Shown piece by piece: positions 23,401 through 33,100 of a stretch of 64,000 bases of DNA. Within the stretch, counting starts at the first letter, position 1, and each line of letters begins with the position of its first letter. The notes beneath the pieces were generated by a model. That model was not told the origin of the DNA, did no database searches, and saw only the letters and a program-made list of their open reading frames with translations. The position numbers and the translations under genes are program-made. The stretch is from Paragonimus westermani (taxonomy: Eukaryota; Platyhelminthes; Trematoda; Plagiorchiida; Troglotrematidae): the NCBI GenBank assembly GCA_008508345.1, contig QNGE01000745.1:64679-128678 (forward strand), given 5' to 3'.

Positions 23401-24518
23401 ACCAGTAGACTATGACCTCCAACCGTCTTGATCATCATGGATGTCGGTTCTAGGTTTTGCTTTTCGGCACGAGCAATCAACGAAATAGCTGCCCCTGTAT
23501 CGACTAAACACTGTTCTACCTCTCCATCAACTTCAACCCTTGTATGTACGGCCCCCTTCTCAATCGCTCCCATTACTAGTCGACCCGCCCAACAAAAAGA
23601 ACAATCACGAAACACTTTATTTTTAGACCTCTGAGACCGCCGGATTGGGCAATCCTTCTTCCAATGTCCTTTTTTTCCACAGATGAAGCAGCCTCCTGGT
23701 TGATCGTTCTTCCGTGCTGCTGTTTTCAGGGCAGCTACATCCGCTGCGAGTTGCTCCATTGCCTTCTGCATTACCTCCAATGTCTTCTTGTCCGTATTGC
23801 TGTTTGAATCCACTGAGGCCACGGACATTACTGCCAACTCCCGTGTCACCTTCGCCAGATCGTCAAGGTCCATCGGCCGGGCGACATGGGCAATACGGAC
23901 TTGGTCGCGAACCTCCATCGGGAGACCTTCAATAAACTGCTCCGTTAACAACTGCCGTCGTGATTCTTGATCCAATCCTGGCAGAGCCCTGTCCAGCAAA
24001 CCTTGCAGAGTGGTGGCAAACACGGACGGGTCCGCTCCTTGTCCAAGCCTGGCCGCCTTGAACCGCCGCATGGCCTCCTGGCGGTCGGCCGGGCTGTCAA
24101 ACGCAGCCACCAGCGTCTCCTTCGCAGCGGCCCACTCCATCTTCGCAGGGCCTCTTCGCGCTGCGTCCAGCACCGCCTTCGCCCTGCCCTTCACCAGCGT
24201 CCGCAGGGCAGCCAGCTTCCCACGGTCGGTCTTGACTCCGACCACTTCGGCCACGTCCTCCAAGTCCTCCAGGAACGTCCGGACGTCTCCATCTTCGAAC
24301 GGCTGTGGCCAGGGAATCTTCATCCTCGCGTTCGTCACGGCACCCGTTGTTGTGTCCGCAATAGACGCTTGGCCAACAAGTTGGTTTAGTGCGCAAACTT
24401 CCGTATAGGTCATGTCAAAAACTAAACCACAAACGTGTACACTCATTTGCACGACGGACATGCACTCACATACATTGGGTGACAGTACGTGATCATTCGC
24501 CTTGGTGAAAGTTCTCAC
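20388..24518 (-). CDS. gag-pol: Gag-Pol polyprotein of Ty3/gypsy retrotransposon
   Basis: A single 1376-codon frame. The likely start is Met66 (24323), just after the 5' LTR; the frame upstream stays open into the LTR by chance or design. Seen in order: a gag region (about 66-270); a CCHC knuckle CFICGKKGHWKKDC (277-290); aspartic protease DTGA (340-343); RT with LDLRSGYWQV, FGLSGAPFTF and the catalytic YGDD (639-642); RNase H (ATDAS, Asp789; ETDHKPLEW); the integrase HHCC finger (His1001 onward); and the DDE triad Asp1067, Asp1127, Glu1163, with 35 residues between the last two. A GPY/F module (1296-1298) follows. It stops inside the 3' LTR. All catalytic residues checked are present. It makes the proteins for particle assembly, reverse transcription and integration. 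The fused gag-pol implies no translational frameshift. Confidence 0.95.
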   Translation of the reverse strand: MRTFTKANDHVLSPNVCECMSVVQMSVHVCGLVFDMTYTEVCALNQLVGQASIADTTTGAVTNARMKIPWPQPFEDGDVRTFLEDLEDVAEVVGVKTDRGKLAALRTLVKGRAKAVLDAARRGPAKMEWAAAKETLVAAFDSPADRQEAMRRFKAARLGQGADPSVFATTLQGLLDRALPGLDQESRRQLLTEQFIEGLPMEVRDQVRIAHVARPMDLDDLAKVTRELAVMSVASVDSNSNTDKKTLEVMQKAMEQLAADVAALKTAARKNDQPGGCFICGKKGHWKKDCPIRRSQRSKNKVFRDCSFCWAGRLVMGAIEKGAVHTRVEVDGEVEQCLVDTGAAISLIARAEKQNLEPTSMMIKTVGGHSLLVDGVKECGVRIGGHIVKHRFIVSPETRQTILGADFLAATDAVIDLKLKKLSTKYGSLTLIGQRKDSVNQVRKVKTPSCTAPLLQSTVEKYAEVFTTDDDPYGFCNWIAHEIPTTGTFRPHGPRRIPVHLEEELRRQIQNMLSEDVIEEANSPYNSPVLLVKKSNGKYRFCVDFRRLNEVTQNTVVPIPSVADIFDKLQQAKLFTVLDLRSGYWQVPIKPTDREKTAFTVGEKQYQFKRMPFGLSGAPFTFRRLMVQLVKRLDNVAVYGDDIVIYSNTESEHAAHIDAVLNRIKNSGLRINADKSQLGRSSVVLLGHKVGQGEIKPLPEKILTIREAMAPNSKRTLRQFLGQAGYYSRFVKNFHSIALPLYELLRKDKKFEWTDDAQRAFKRVQQAMNEQQLTLKLPNTKETFIVATDASDRGIGAVLKQKEGVIEYASRVLTPTEQKYSTIEKECLAIVWALDKWRPYLLGQQFHVETDHKPLEWIMTARDPRGKLARWALRLQEYDFTINHVPGLSNCVADFLSRPQVDDELPKVTVGVNGLIMEQDPQTLVRLQRQDKVLRKVIEALARGVRIPTNTKDEELKIIASQWKRVGLNSAGVLTWQRGVGHPCVVVIPRQLRRKVVADCHEMAHTGCTRTYDLLQQRAYWPKMKEDVTTYVLACQQCQLLKSDNRGAQQPLQPIPVSEIGELWSMDLMGPFPLSARGNQYVLVMTEHFTRWIEATGVPDQKASTVGDMVMKHIVANHGVPKAILTDQGPCFESDEFRTRMQQLGIKRIRTTPYHPQTNGLTERNNRTVKEWLSAKGGDWESALPLVLLAYRASVQASTKKSPFQLMYGRTPRLPVDQDIGVWPECIDSTKELVTERERAQRNLKASQARTKERSARQRFGKTRMFNLGERVKYRDHRNTGASGPGSRKLLPKWKGPYLVISRRGPVYTIKKDGETKRVHASELATWHEMPARRTRRSIIREETPRRSERIRRQMRRNQGTSEGGGVLYNRQFRCE
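20420..20437 (-). promoter_or_regulatory. Polypurine tract
   Basis: The - strand reads CCTCAGAAGGGGGAGGAG and ends exactly at the TG of the 3' LTR. This is the expected site for plus-strand DNA priming. The purines also encode the EGGG near the C-terminus of the polyprotein. Confidence 0.85.
24324..24347 (-). promoter_or_regulatory. Candidate primer-binding site / leader
   Basis: Only 24 nt separate the 5' LTR from the gag ATG. They contain TGCCGTGACGAACGCGAGG, so any tRNA primer-binding site must lie here. There is no TGG directly at the LTR border, so the priming tRNA is not obvious. Confidence 0.45.
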
Positions 24519-24660
24519 ACATCATGTACACACTGTTTCGATAGTCTCTTCTTGTCCGTCGTGTTCGGGGCTTGTCCTTTTGTTCCTGAATGTCGCCTGT
24601 GGGTAATACACTACTTGTGAGCAGTATACTACTCACAGCGAAACTGCCTGTTATACAACA
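24348..24660 (-). repeat. 5' LTR of gypsy element
   Basis: 313 bp, reading TGTTGTATAACAGG...GGACACAACA on the - strand. It should carry the promoter and transcription start of the element. It differs from the 3' LTR at five positions, all in the first 80 bp or so. Confidence 0.95.
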
Positions 24661-25514
24661 GCATCACTGGCGAGTTCTCATTAACCGCAAACAGGCCACA
24701 AGGGATAAACCAGTCGGACAACATGGAACTGAACGATTTACTGTGACACTGGATGAAGAAGACATCGTCACTCCCTTCCCCATCTTGGACGGAGGATGAC
24801 TTCGCCCCTGGATTTCAAATTACCGCCTCAATGGACTCACACGCTTGGACCGCCTAGTGTTCTTCCACTAGTGACTGTCATCCATACTGACAGTTCATGA
24901 GTGGAGTTTGAAGGTTGAAACTATCGTAGTCCACAAGAACCATTGACTGATTGCACAGCGTTCATTCGTAAACATCCGATTCACCTGTTGGTCACAGGCT
25001 CTAAGACTGTGATAGTAACTCTGTTCAGCGATTTTCACAGAGTAGTAGAAGCACCCGTTGTCAGTCCTCTGTAAGCGTTCGCAGTTAAGTCCGAATGAAA
25101 ATGCAAGTAAACTGACAGCATTGTTGAGTCAGCTCGTTCCGCTATTTTGTACACGGACGGGGAATTCTGTCGACGTGATCTTTCAGTTCACAATGTTGGC
25201 ATTATTGGAAAGGTATGAAGTGTACAAAATCCGGTTGATTCACACAGCCAGGGTAGGTCGTTTATAGTGAAAGTCATATTTCGTCTGGATCCATTTCAGA
25301 TGACCACTTTGTGGTGACAATGGTCACAGGACGTCGCACTGATACTGCCGGACAAAAACTTCCAAGCGGTAGTTGGCGCCTGAAGACCAGCTCGGGCTTG
25401 CCACAAAAAGAGCACAGCTTCAGCTTACAACTCGACCCACTTTTCTCTCTGTGCACCAGCTGCATGTCCGTTCACCCGGAATGTTGCCGCTGTTCGTTTC
25501 AAGTTGAGGGTTGA
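24661..25514. other. No gene recognised
   Basis: Flank of the gypsy element. Two short - strand frames (25274-25465 and 25420-25611) overlap the end of the exon candidate at 25515-25868 in other frames and could hold decayed or spliced continuation. I cannot demonstrate that. Confidence 0.35.
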
Positions 25515-25868
25515 TTACGTGGCATTTTGCTGAATTCCACATTGTGACCGAACATATTTTTCCAACAGAGATTCGCTGGTCTCGAAAAGCTGGTAGAGAA
25601 GACTGAAACATCTGGACAACTTATCATAATGTAGAAGGCAAGCTAACTCCCGAGCTGGACAGTAAAAACCTTCGTATATACCAAAAATAACTGCACTGGA
25701 GTCGTTGAAGCATCTGGCGTTATTCACAGCGGAAACAAACTGAACTTGAGTACTCCGGACGTAGATGAAAACCGAGCGATCCAATGCTGAAGAGAACTTC
25801 CGCATGAAACGAGGATGTTTGATGTTGAATTCTGGTTGGAAAAGTAGATTGATCTTCTTCGATGCCAT
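25515..25868 (-). CDS. Possible RAD1-like exon (9-1-1 clamp subunit)
   Basis: A 117-codon frame from ATG (25868) with coding-like codon use. The stretch VNNARCFNDSSAVIFGIYEG, followed by F, nine residues and then LHYDKLSRCFSLL, lines up without gaps with the part of eukaryotic RAD1 that has VENAKC, AxIxxGIFxEF and a leucine-rich helix with LxCLSI. RAD1 is one ring subunit of the RAD9-HUS1-RAD1 DNA-damage checkpoint clamp in the nucleus. RAD1 is about 280 residues, so this would be only its N-terminal part. The frame ends at TAA with no obvious donor, and I found no further exons. The family call rests on remembered conserved positions. Alternatives are an unrelated small gene or a pseudogene. 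Confidence 0.33.
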   Translation of the reverse strand: MASKKINLLFQPEFNIKHPRFMRKFSSALDRSVFIYVRSTQVQFVSAVNNARCFNDSSAVIFGIYEGFYCPARELACLLHYDKLSRCFSLLYQLFETSESLLEKYVRSQCGIQQNAT

Positions 25869-25877
25869 CTTCAACAA

Positions 25878-27489
25878 TTCTAGTTGCAGTGACTAGCTAC
25901 TGAGACAGTTGCGACAACTGTCTTTCGGCAAGAAGAGTTATGTGTTACAGGATGATAATAGCCTGGCCTACAGATTTAACTTTTGTGAGTGTTCAGGAGG
26001 TTTTATAGTCAGCTGTTTCTGTTAGTATAGGGGAGTACCGAAGAGAAATCCCAAGGAACATGTTTAAAATCGCTTCCGTCGAATAATTCTAAGCGATACA
26101 GAACGCAAGAAACATTCGAATCCGAGATTGGCACCTTCGGGGCCATAGTCAAGATTAAAAAAGAACAAACCACGGGACTCAAGAACACTATGCAAAAGAT
26201 GTCTGTGAACAATTTTCAGTCGAGATAGGCCAACCCAGTGTTAGTGAACGAAAGCCAAACCACGTCCATATCCAAGACAGTCCGTACTGACTGCGTCGTT
26301 TGCATTCTTCATATGTGGTATCTGAGACAGCAAAGTGATGACGTGTAGAACTCTTTGTAAATCGACTAATCGAACATTCGTTGTACTTGAAGAAGGTGAT
26401 CCAGTCCGAAAGACGGTTGCATGATGGTAGAAGTAGACCTGGTCTAGAACCAGAACTATGCCAAGTTTAAACTGACTAAAAGATGCTAATTAGTCCCACC
26501 CAGTTTTTGTCCAGCATTATACAGTTCCTAACGGTGCTCAATCCGATTACAAAACTCCACATTCGGTTGGTCCTGGAATGCGTTAAGATGGTTTGAATGA
26601 GTTTCTAATCGATATCGCTTAACGTTGCAAGTCAAATCCTGAATCAATAGATCACCTGTTCTACTGTTTCAGTAAAATGCAGTTTGCCTGGAAAGTTTTG
26701 CTAACAGCAGTTGATGTAAATTATAATACTACGCCTGCTTAACGTACACACCATACACGGTGGACCTATCTCAACATCCGTCGCAAGTTGCACAGTACCA
26801 TTTTCCTGGTAAAAGGAGTTACACGCAAAACATTTGTTTTCGGTTTTCTGATGCAATGCGACTGAAGTCTGAACGCCGACTGTGACAAGAATATGCACTA
26901 GAAATGGTCGCCAACAAACAAGGAACTTGAGTCTAGTGCTTCTTTTTCAAAAGGAACTGCGTGGAATATGTGTCTGTGTAAGAAACTTTGCAATCAGGTT
27001 TTAGCGATCGCCTACTTGAACTTAATCAAACCCTCATAGATCTACTCTTCAGTGAAAATTGAAAGTTAAATAGTGGATTCACTCGAAAGTTGCGGGCTAT
27101 TGCTGCAGGCGGTAACTCTACCTGAACCCTTTTTTGGTTCACCATTCAATCCGTGACTGACTAAGCGACAAACCTAGTACACCAAAGATATGTTCATACC
27201 TCCATCCATGATAATCTTAGTACATGTGAGTAGACATTGATTGCGTCTGCTGTTTGTAAACAACGTTGGCTCCTTCATCCTTACCATTTTCAGCTTCGAA
27301 CCGTATCCGTGGACACAATGGCCGTGGCTGCCGTTGGTCCTGACAATGGTTCACGAAGCAACAGAGTACAAATAGGTACAAACGTACATCGCAGAAGGGA
27401 AAAAAGAGGAAGAAATCAAGCAAAGAAGCATTTGAATTTCACGAAAAAGAAGAATCAACAATTTTGTGGATACAAGCTCTCCACTGACT
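25878..27489. other. No gene recognised
   Basis: Short open frames only. One (27318-27584, +) starts with ATG in an acceptable context and encodes a basic lysine/arginine-rich string. It has no phase-0 donor that would join it to the cyclin exon at 29749. Confidence 0.35.
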
Positions 27490-28260
27490 GCGACACAGTG
27501 CCATGTCAAAAAGTGTTTACAGCAGTGTGGATGGCCGCGAACTCCCTAGTTAGACAGACGGCACCTACCGACCTAGCTCAGTAGATCGATGAAGGCTTTC
27601 ATAGTTGGTGGCCAAATTATCGGTTGACCACCTCGCGGCTTCTCCCAACCATCAGTAGCCGCAGTGAACAATGCGCGACGCGGCAGTCGATCTCCGGGCT
27701 TACAGAGTACATGACCCAACAGGAGAAGACTGTATTTTCACTGTCTCGGTTATCGGTCACGAACTTGTACACTTCCCAAACACGCGCCGACTGACTGTCG
27801 CGTCACTCACAAGGTCAACCCATTTGATGCAGGCTAAGACAGAAGTGATTAAATGCCAAGAGTCTACTTGTATCTTCCACACGAATGGGCCCGATTCATA
27901 GAACAAAACCGGATGCACACACAAATAGACACCTTTTAGACCCTGCAAATTGATGAACGGACTACGTGTTCTCGATATCGTCATGGACATCTAGTCAATG
28001 ATACTACAGGTTGACGAGATGATGTTACACAAAAAGGTGAAATGATTGGCAGCTTCCAACGGTCTTTGAGCAATAACAAAGACAAGGTCATAACCAATTC
28101 GATTTTGTAACCTCTTACACTTTGAAGGTGTAGACAACACACCATAAAGTCCAGCCCTATCAGTTAATCGAGCTAGCATGATCTGCATGTTCTTTTCACA
28201 AAAACTAAGTTAGTCGATGTTGTCCGCACACTTAGTATTAATCACTGATAAACAGATTGG
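27490..28260 (-). mobile_element. RTE-like LINE fragment, decayed
   Basis: Successive - strand frames follow the RT C-terminal half of fluke RTE-like LINEs. The order is KNMQIMLARL (after a degenerate YADD-like CADN), YGVLSTPSKCKRL, NHFTFLCNIISSTCSI, a one-codon stop, then SRTRSPFINL, KGVYLCVHPVLFYES and DATVSRRVFGK. Downstream, broken frames continue with CRVAHCSLRLLMVGRSREVV and REFAAIHTAVNTF, which correspond to the family's C-terminus. Several stops and frameshifts make it a dead, 5'-truncated copy. It lies upstream of the cyclin gene in antisense orientation. Confidence 0.7.
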
Positions 28261-28291
28261 GAATAACACAACGTCACGAGCAGGTTGTAAT

Positions 28292-28332
28292 ACTCTACGT
28301 TTCAACCACCTCGGGTGGCCTTCCTCAAGAGT
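28292..28332 (-). ncRNA. Hammerhead-like stem-loop, degenerate
   Basis: On the - strand: ACTC, TTGAGGA, a 7-bp hairpin (GGCCACC-CGA-GGTGGTT, including two G-T pairs), GAAAC, GTA, GAGT. The spacing of (C/T)TGANGA, helix and GAAA is that of a hammerhead ribozyme core, but the first core base is T instead of C and no cleavage-site helix was found. Probably a relic from a retroelement. Confidence 0.3.
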
Positions 28333-29748
28333 GTTTTCGTATTAATCAATTCACTACCTTTTATAAGCTCAACTCCGATATCCTTGGAACCTATGAGTAC
28401 TATTTCGAGAATATCACCCATTACAAAAATTGGAAGGCAGAGGTAGAGGTCGACCACCTTTGTACAACGCCAAATGACGTGAAGAATGGTCGAGACAGGT
28501 GCCCACAAATAAGTACTGTACACGCAGAGTGGCCATCCAACGAGTTCAACAAATTCACATATTTCTATCTTGGTAAGCAAAAGCTTGTAGCTGACCAGAT
28601 AGGATATCTTGCTCGGGCGTGCTAGCGTGTGACTAAAACTTGTTCGTACCTACTTGGGAGCAGTGTTTCCTTTTACACATAAATGCTCCTTATAGTTCCG
28701 TCAGTACTCACATTGGCGTAAGCGGAGGTACTTACGCTGTTCAACCTCAGGTCTTGTGTTGTCGTTATTATACGTACCATTGGCGTACCGGTTGCTGGCA
28801 AAGTCTCACTAGGCTAGACTGTGCCGCATTGTTGAAAGATGAAAATTTCTTCTTACTGCTGCAAGATATGGTGAAACACTTTGTAGCCTGAATTTCTACT
28901 GATCTATATGGATAACCAGTGATGGTCAATCAACAAGGTCACTGCTTTGAGCTGATCCCTCCGTGTTTGTGCTCCTCTGTCTGAGCCTGATTTGACCTGA
29001 CAATTTTTGTGGTAGTACCCGGAGCATTTCGCTAGTATACTACTGGTTCTGTACACATTGCTTTCACGAGGGTTGAAGTTTCAAATGATTCGAATAGGCA
29101 GGCCGTCGCGACCTGTTCCATCCTTGTCTGAACTCGTCGGATAATGCAACTGGTCAAAACAAAGTTTAATCCTGCAACCTGACTATATCAGCTGTGGTTC
29201 CTAACTATTGGAAGACAGCCTCCATCAGCGTCACTTTTTCTAGGCTGGTTATATCATCGGTACTAGACATTTTTAAATCCGTTCAGTCTGAATGGACGCA
29301 CAGCCCGGTTCAGGTCGGCAGCTGTCCAGAAACCACCATACATTTATCAATACACGCTCCTTCAACCTCAGCTGGCACAAACTAACAAACTGAGGTGCAT
29401 CGGCTCCATGCAGACCACACCAGTTCTAGTAACCTCCACACCAGGCAACCACCTAAGTCGTAGAGGATTAATCTAAAAATGGAAGTAGACACGAACCAGA
29501 TCTGCTGGCGGTAGCTTGCAACTAATCGTAGCACTAATTTTGGACTAGAATGCTCTGATGAATAGCAAATGTGAAACATTTTTTGAAGTCGATTCAGCTG
29601 ATTAGCGTGAAGGAAAAATCACTCTCGATAGTAAGTGAGGTTGGCTGATGTAGTGGTTGATGGTTTCATCTTAAGAATGCACAGTTTCAGCTATATTCGA
29701 TGCATTTAGGGCGGCTTCGGTTAAGACCTCGATCTTGTTTCCTTACAG
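28333..29748. other. No gene recognised; 5' flank of cyclin exons
   Basis: Sequence before the first recognised cyclin exon. A 122-codon + frame (28257-28625) and its antisense frame overlap the hammerhead-like site. Neither is recognised. No promoter element can be assigned. Confidence 0.35.
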
Positions 29749-30115
29749 ACACGGACCACTAAACCCTACTCTCTAACTTCCGATGGTGATTCCAAAAACC
29801 TGGTAGTCCCCTCACGTCGCCCGTCTCATCAAGGCTGGTTCAAAGTTCGACGACAGGATGTCCCCTCTCCAACTGAGTACAAACACAAGCGGCCAAGCAG
29901 AGCGAACCCGGATATGCCGATAAATGCAAAAAGACGGTCAACGTTGGTAGACATTGGCAAGGAGAATATTGCTGTTGAGTCGACACGAAGGAGGTCGTTT
30001 GCAATCTCTTTTCGTAGAGGCAACAGTCACGGAGAAGCGAAACATCGGCAGGGACTAGCAGAATTGAGAAATCAGTTTGCTCGTTCTAGGAAACACAACG
30101 AAAACGTTAATGAAA
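29749..30115 (+). CDS. Cyclin exon 1 (first recognised)
   Basis: Begins after a strong acceptor (GATCTTGTTTCCTTACAG) and is open from its first base, with no stop before ATG 29914. The segment upstream of that ATG also reads as protein, so either an earlier exon supplies the start or this is an SL trans-splice site with translation from 29914. It encodes the D-box and KEN box and a basic tail. It ends after one base of a codon, at A|GTGAGT. Confidence 0.8.
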
Positions 30116-33100
30116 GTGAGTTATTCTGTTCATTGAACAAAAACAGGAAAATCGATCATACAAATCGAACGTCATCCACATTCAGTGGCGACTATCGCGT
30201 TGTCACAACTAAACTATCCAGATCCCTTGATATTTTATGATTTTGGTGATTTCGTTGCAGGTTAACAGAGTAGTTACCTTGCCCATCCTCAAAGCGAACA
30301 GATAACTTGAGCATTACTTAACAGAATGTGGTTATATAGGGTAATTTAATGTTGTGAAGTCAAAAGCACTGTGGTTGTCTCACGACCGTGTGGATCATGT
30401 CTCAAACACTGATCTTCAATCTTCACTACTAACTAGATCCAACGAAAGGGAAACTCAAGTCTGGCGCCTCCTCTCGAAAGGGGATAGTTGAAAAGTCTGT
30501 CGGAGCACAAAAGGCTCGATAAGTTGTTAATGATGTTCACTATGTATCATGCAAATTATATACCACTCGTAGGCAGTCAGCGGTGATCATTGTGTGGATC
30601 TAACGTTGTAGAAGATGAGTCGTATACAATCAAAATCTATACTCACCCAGATCTGTTTTGCAGGTGTTTGGATAAATTGTCATATTCCTAAGTCAAGCAG
30701 AATTGCTAAACTTACAGAGAGCCAACTTTAAAACGTCTTGGCTTCCGTTAGATTGAAAACCCGGCCGGAACAAACTGCTTGCAAGCAGTGGGCATTCTAA
30801 AACCGGGGTTAGATATCTGATGGATAATCTGGAACTCAAGGTTAATTTTAGAAAGTTATTGTGCGTTGTTATGGTTTTTAGTTAATCAAATCAAACGCAG
30901 ATGATCAGGAAAGAATAAGGTTGTCGTTACATATTACCAGCATTTATCTGGCTAATATAAATGACAAGTCTGAACGTTCGGAGGCACCTATCTATATAGA
31001 CACCCCTCACAAGCTGATTATTTTTATGAATTCGGAATTGCAGAACTATCCACTGGAGAACACATTGAAAGAGTGATCGGCTTGGAACAGTTAAGCCTGT
31101 CAGACGAGATCGAAGTGCTAGATGTACGTGGGTCATGGCTCCACAGGGAGGACCGCATTTCCGTTTCAGTCCACACCCCAGTGGAACGAAGGCCCAAATT
31201 GTACATTTGTGAGAGCACCTGTCTCTTGGCCAGCATGTTCTACCAACCGGTTGCGGCCTACCTAGAGAAAGATCAATGCAAGCGCCAACCTCTGTCCACA
31301 ATCAGCTCTCAGTGCACACGCCTTTCGAGTGTAGAACGACCGAAAGAGAAGATTGTCAGCACTCACCCCGAGTCATACGTGGTGTGGCTACCCCAGTCAC
31401 CGGTGGACGAATGCAAATTGGACGAATTTCATTTAAATCATGCAAGGGTACGTGCGTGTGTGTGTGTTCCGTTACTGTACATCTGCTTCTTCTAACTCAT
31501 TGTCTGCTTCCACTTACTACTACTGCAACAAAACACACCAAACCTATTTTGACTACAAATTCATGGCTACGGTCATTACCGGATGGTATTGTGACTCCAG
31601 ATGGTTGTTCAAAGTAGTGGTGACAAAGAAGGGTTCGGAAGAAAAATCATGCCCACAAAAAGAACTGACTTATTAAAAGAAATTTGAACGGTGTGGATGC
31701 AGATATCAGTGATCACAGCCCATTGATATGCGATCGGATAGATTGCACTTTGGCGGATGATTTCTGACAGACTTACTCAATATGATATTCACGATGTTTG
31801 TGCTTCATAATTTCTTTGTCATCTAACCGCTGATAGGTATAGAATCAACAAACATTTATCTGGTAGGTACAAAGTACGTATTCCAACAATTGTAGTCCCT
31901 GTATTCTTATTAGCTGACCAACTGGTCGCATATTTCAGATCGTCTTGAAGTAACCACTATCAAACACTCAGGCTATCTTTAATTCATATTAACAAACAAA
32001 CATAATGATGGCCATTTTGGACTCATTCTTTGAGAACAGGCCAATAATCCCAACCAAAAATGAACTAATATTAAGCGAGCAACTGGCATTGAAACTGAGT
32101 CTTCTGTCCGACAAAGTGAAAAGCGCTTACTGGCCACACCCGCATGATTTCTCAGGTGTCAGTGGTACCGCATACCGTGTATAGAGTTTATACTGATTTG
32201 AATACTCATGGGTACGACGAGGCTAACACTGCAAGGGGAAAAAGCGCGGTTAAGTGGCGAAAGGCAGTCAGCTTCTGGATCATTCGATTGTTACTAATAG
32301 AGTGATCCATAAAATGGATCACTAATAATCCGCAGGCTATATAGAGAAACCAGGATGCTCAAATGACGATGTAGTCAGGTGGTTCCTCAACAGTGATACA
32401 ATCAGTAGTCAGAGTTACAGGGCACATACTTTGTGTCTGACTGTTACGTTAGTTCGGCTATAAGCACCCTTATAACAAAGGTGTCACCGCAGCGTTCTTG
32501 TTCGAATGAAATTTGCGCCAACTGTTTACAGAAAGTGAGAAAGTGAGGTCAAGGATGTGCAGTCACTATAAATACAAGGTGTTTGCCAACTTGAGACCAG
32601 TACGTTTAGCGTTCTGCCCTCAACACACAGATTTGAACTGGCCGGGTGTGTTTCGCTCGCTCGAATTGGTTCTGCCGTTAGTCACTTTAGTAGATCGAGC
32701 GAGCTGGATTCAGCTTGTTGGGTATTAGCGGCCGGTGTCATCATCTACGATTTCCCAGTCAGTGGGTGTACCGTTGATGCCTACATTTTTAGAATTAGCA
32801 CATCGAGCGACTTGCACCTGGATTTAACGCATAGATGCACAACATACCCACGGCGCATTCGTAAATCTTCTGCGACACTTCGTTCTCATTGCGCTGCTTC
32901 CGACAACATTCAAGACAATTCAAATCACATTACAGCGGCCAGATCACATTACCTGTAACAGCACGATAAATGTATACACAGAACAGCGATCGCAGACAGT
33001 CCCGGCGTAATCCAAAACCAGAGAAAAGACGTAAAGATACAGAGACGAGGCGGCGATCCGCACAACGCCAATGGCAACAACGAAATCCAAGTCCCAATAA

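Larger units (their letters stand above)
20107..24660 (-). mobile_element. Full-length Ty3/gypsy LTR retrotransposon
   Basis: A 4554-bp element on the - strand. It has two 313-bp LTRs (5' LTR 24348-24660, 3' LTR 20107-20419) bounded by TG...CA (TGTTGTATAACA...GGACACAACA). A purine tract lies directly before the 3' LTR, and one gag-pol frame spans everything between. By eye the LTRs differ at 5 of 313 positions. The flanks GCGT (left) and GCAT (right) would be an imperfect 4-bp target duplication. The domain order PR-RT-RNase H-IN identifies the Ty3/gypsy group. There is no env-like frame and no frameshift or internal stop. It may have been active recently; whether it still is cannot be judged from sequence. 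Confidence 0.95.

Noticed and set aside
27318..27584. First cyclin exon
   Set aside because: No phase-0 donor within the frame to join 29749, and the composition is not typical.
29555..29580. Hammerhead core (CTGATGA...GAAAC)
   Set aside because: The helix between the two core segments has only about three weak pairs.
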